From: Candidatus Omnitrophota bacterium
Lineage (GTDB): Bacteria; Omnitrophota; Gorgyraeia; Gygaellales; Profunditerraquicolaceae
Assembly (NCBI GenBank): GCA_023228185.1
Contig: JALOBQ010000071.1
Span: 1 to 5,362 of the forward strand
DNA length: 5,362 nt
Direction of reading: 5' to 3'
Of the stretch, positions 4,243-5,362 are shown one piece after another; positions within the stretch are counted from its first letter, which is position 1, and each line of letters starts with the position of its first letter. Below the pieces are notes generated by a model. It did not search any database and was not told the origin of the DNA. It saw only the letters and a program-made list of their open reading frames with translations. The translations under genes were made by a program, and so were the position numbers.

Positions 4243-5362
4243 ATGGCGGCGATACAGATATTACCGAATATTTATTCTGTAGGGGTTGTGGATTGGGGAG
4301 TGCGTAATTTTCACGGCCATACTTATTCAACTAGCCGCGGCTCAAGCTATAACGCTTATTTGATCATTGATGAAAAAATAGCTTTGGTAGATACGGTCTA
4401 TGGGCCTTTTGCCGGCGAATTATTGGAAAATATTAAACAGGTGATTGACCCGGCGAAAATTGATTACGTAATCGCTAACCATGTTGAAACAGACCACTCC
4501 GGAGCATTGCCTGTTTTAATGCGGCATTGCCCGAAAGCAAAAATTTTAGGAACGGCAAAATGCCAGGAAGGGCTTTTTCGGCATTATTACGAGGATTGGA
4601 ATTTTCAAGTTGTCAAAACCGGCGGGCAATTACCATTAGGAAAGCGCACGTTGAGTTTTATCGAAGCGCCGATGATCCATTGGCCGGATAGTATGTTTAC
4701 TTATTGCGCCCAAGACGCGTTGCTGATGCCTAATGACGCTTTTGGCCAGCATTTTGCTTCAAGTATGCAATTTGACGATCAAGTTAACCAGTGCGCGCTT
4801 ATGGAAGAGGCGGAAAAATATTACGCCAATATCCTTTGGCCGCTGGGTTCGATTATTTTAAAAAAACTGGAAGACTTGCTAAACCAAAATATTCCGATTA
4901 AAATGATTGCTCCCAGCCACGGAATTATCTGGCGCAATGACCCGGCGAAAATTATTCACGCCTATCTGGATTGGGCCAAAGGCTTGACGCAGAAAAAAGC
5001 GGTAATTGTTTATGAAACGATGTGGCAAGCGACTGAGAAAATGGCCAGAAAAATCGCCGAAGGAATAAGTTCTACGCAAGTTGAAGTAAAGGTGTATGAT
5101 GTCGCCACGACAGACCGCACGGAAATTATCACCCAGATGCTTACGTCAAAAGGATTTTTGTTCGGCTCATCGACGCATGATAACGATATGCTGCCGAATA
5201 TTGCCGCATTCCTGGAGATGGTGAAGGGTTTTAAACCTAAAGACAGAGCGATAACATTTTTCGGCTCTTACGGCTGGGCCGGAGGGGCGTTGGCTGAAAT
5301 GGCGGATACCTTAAAAGAGGCTACGACTTGCAAGATCATTCCGGGAATTTCATTTAAATACC
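4243..5362 (+). CDS. fprA: Flavodiiron protein (A-type flavoprotein), 3' end outside window
   Basis: 373 codons are visible and the frame is still open; the family usually runs to about 400 residues, so only a short C-terminal piece is missing. The N-terminal metallo-beta-lactamase-like domain has the complete diiron site: HVETDH (His80, Glu82, Asp84, His85), His146 in APMIHWPDSM, Asp165 in MPNDAFG and His226 in APSHGIIW. From about residue 252 a flavodoxin domain follows, with the phosphate loop YETMWQATEKM (257-267), FGSSTHDNDMLP and FGSYGWAGGA for FMN. No C-terminal rubredoxin is expected given the separate rubredoxin gene. The enzyme reduces O2 to water or NO to N2O with electrons from rubredoxin. 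The ribosome binding site is AGGGGGGT (4229-4236). Which gas is preferred is not decided by sequence alone. Confidence 0.95.
   Translation, partial: MAAIQILPNIYSVGVVDWGVRNFHGHTYSTSRGSSYNAYLIIDEKIALVDTVYGPFAGELLENIKQVIDPAKIDYVIANHVETDHSGALPVLMRHCPKAKILGTAKCQEGLFRHYYEDWNFQVVKTGGQLPLGKRTLSFIEAPMIHWPDSMFTYCAQDALLMPNDAFGQHFASSMQFDDQVNQCALMEEAEKYYANILWPLGSIILKKLEDLLNQNIPIKMIAPSHGIIWRNDPAKIIHAYLDWAKGLTQKKAVIVYETMWQATEKMARKIAEGISSTQVEVKVYDVATTDRTEIITQMLTSKGFLFGSSTHDNDMLPNIAAFLEMVKGFKPKDRAITFFGSYGWAGGALAEMADTLKEATTCKIIPGISFKY

Noticed and set aside
4879..5079. 66-codon minus-strand frame inside the flavodiiron gene
   Set aside because: It is antisense to a well-conserved enzyme and has no independent support.

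Overview
The window reads as one strand of a compact bacterial chromosome: every supported gene is on the + strand. It carries a defence set against oxygen and superoxide typical of strict anaerobes. The AT-leaning, lysine-rich genes, the Rrf2 regulator and the superoxide reductase/rubredoxin/flavodiiron set suggest an anaerobic, probably uncultivated bacterium. The style resembles candidate phyla such as Omnitrophota, but that placement is a low-confidence impression from gene style, not from a marker gene.

Layout. Positions 1-177 hold the C-terminal end of a small drug/metabolite-type membrane transporter. Its stop codon lies inside a 15-bp palindrome (173-187). A regulated promoter (241-292) follows, then a YHS-domain/permease fusion (308-1471) likely to handle metal or metalloid ions. 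Next is an Rrf2-family, probably Fe-S-binding, regulator (1659-2057). It is transcribed from a promoter whose spacer and -10 box are covered by a perfect 10+3+10 inverted repeat (1488-1510). A 27-codon ORF with a very strong ribosome binding site (1541-1624) sits between that promoter and the regulator.

The promoter/operator seen before the permease recurs at 2131-2182 (46 of 52 positions identical, the last 29 perfectly). There it precedes a 22-residue Cys/Lys peptide gene (2256-2324), a strong hairpin terminator or attenuator (2335-2369), and a run of five genes. These are class II superoxide reductase (2396-2791), a two-helix membrane protein with a Met-rich tail (2852-3220), rubredoxin (3261-3422), a ferredoxin-NAD(P)H reductase-like flavoprotein (3453-4154) and a flavodiiron protein cut by the window end (4243-5362).

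Inferred teamwork: the flavoprotein takes electrons from NAD(P)H and passes them to rubredoxin. Rubredoxin then feeds superoxide reductase (superoxide to peroxide) and the flavodiiron protein (O2 or NO to water or N2O). The Rrf2 protein and a second, unidentified regulator binding TAGAC-N-GTCTA sites probably tune the region. The least explained parts are the Cys/Lys micropeptide, the Met-rich membrane protein, the 27-codon leader ORF and the shared promoter/operator cassette.
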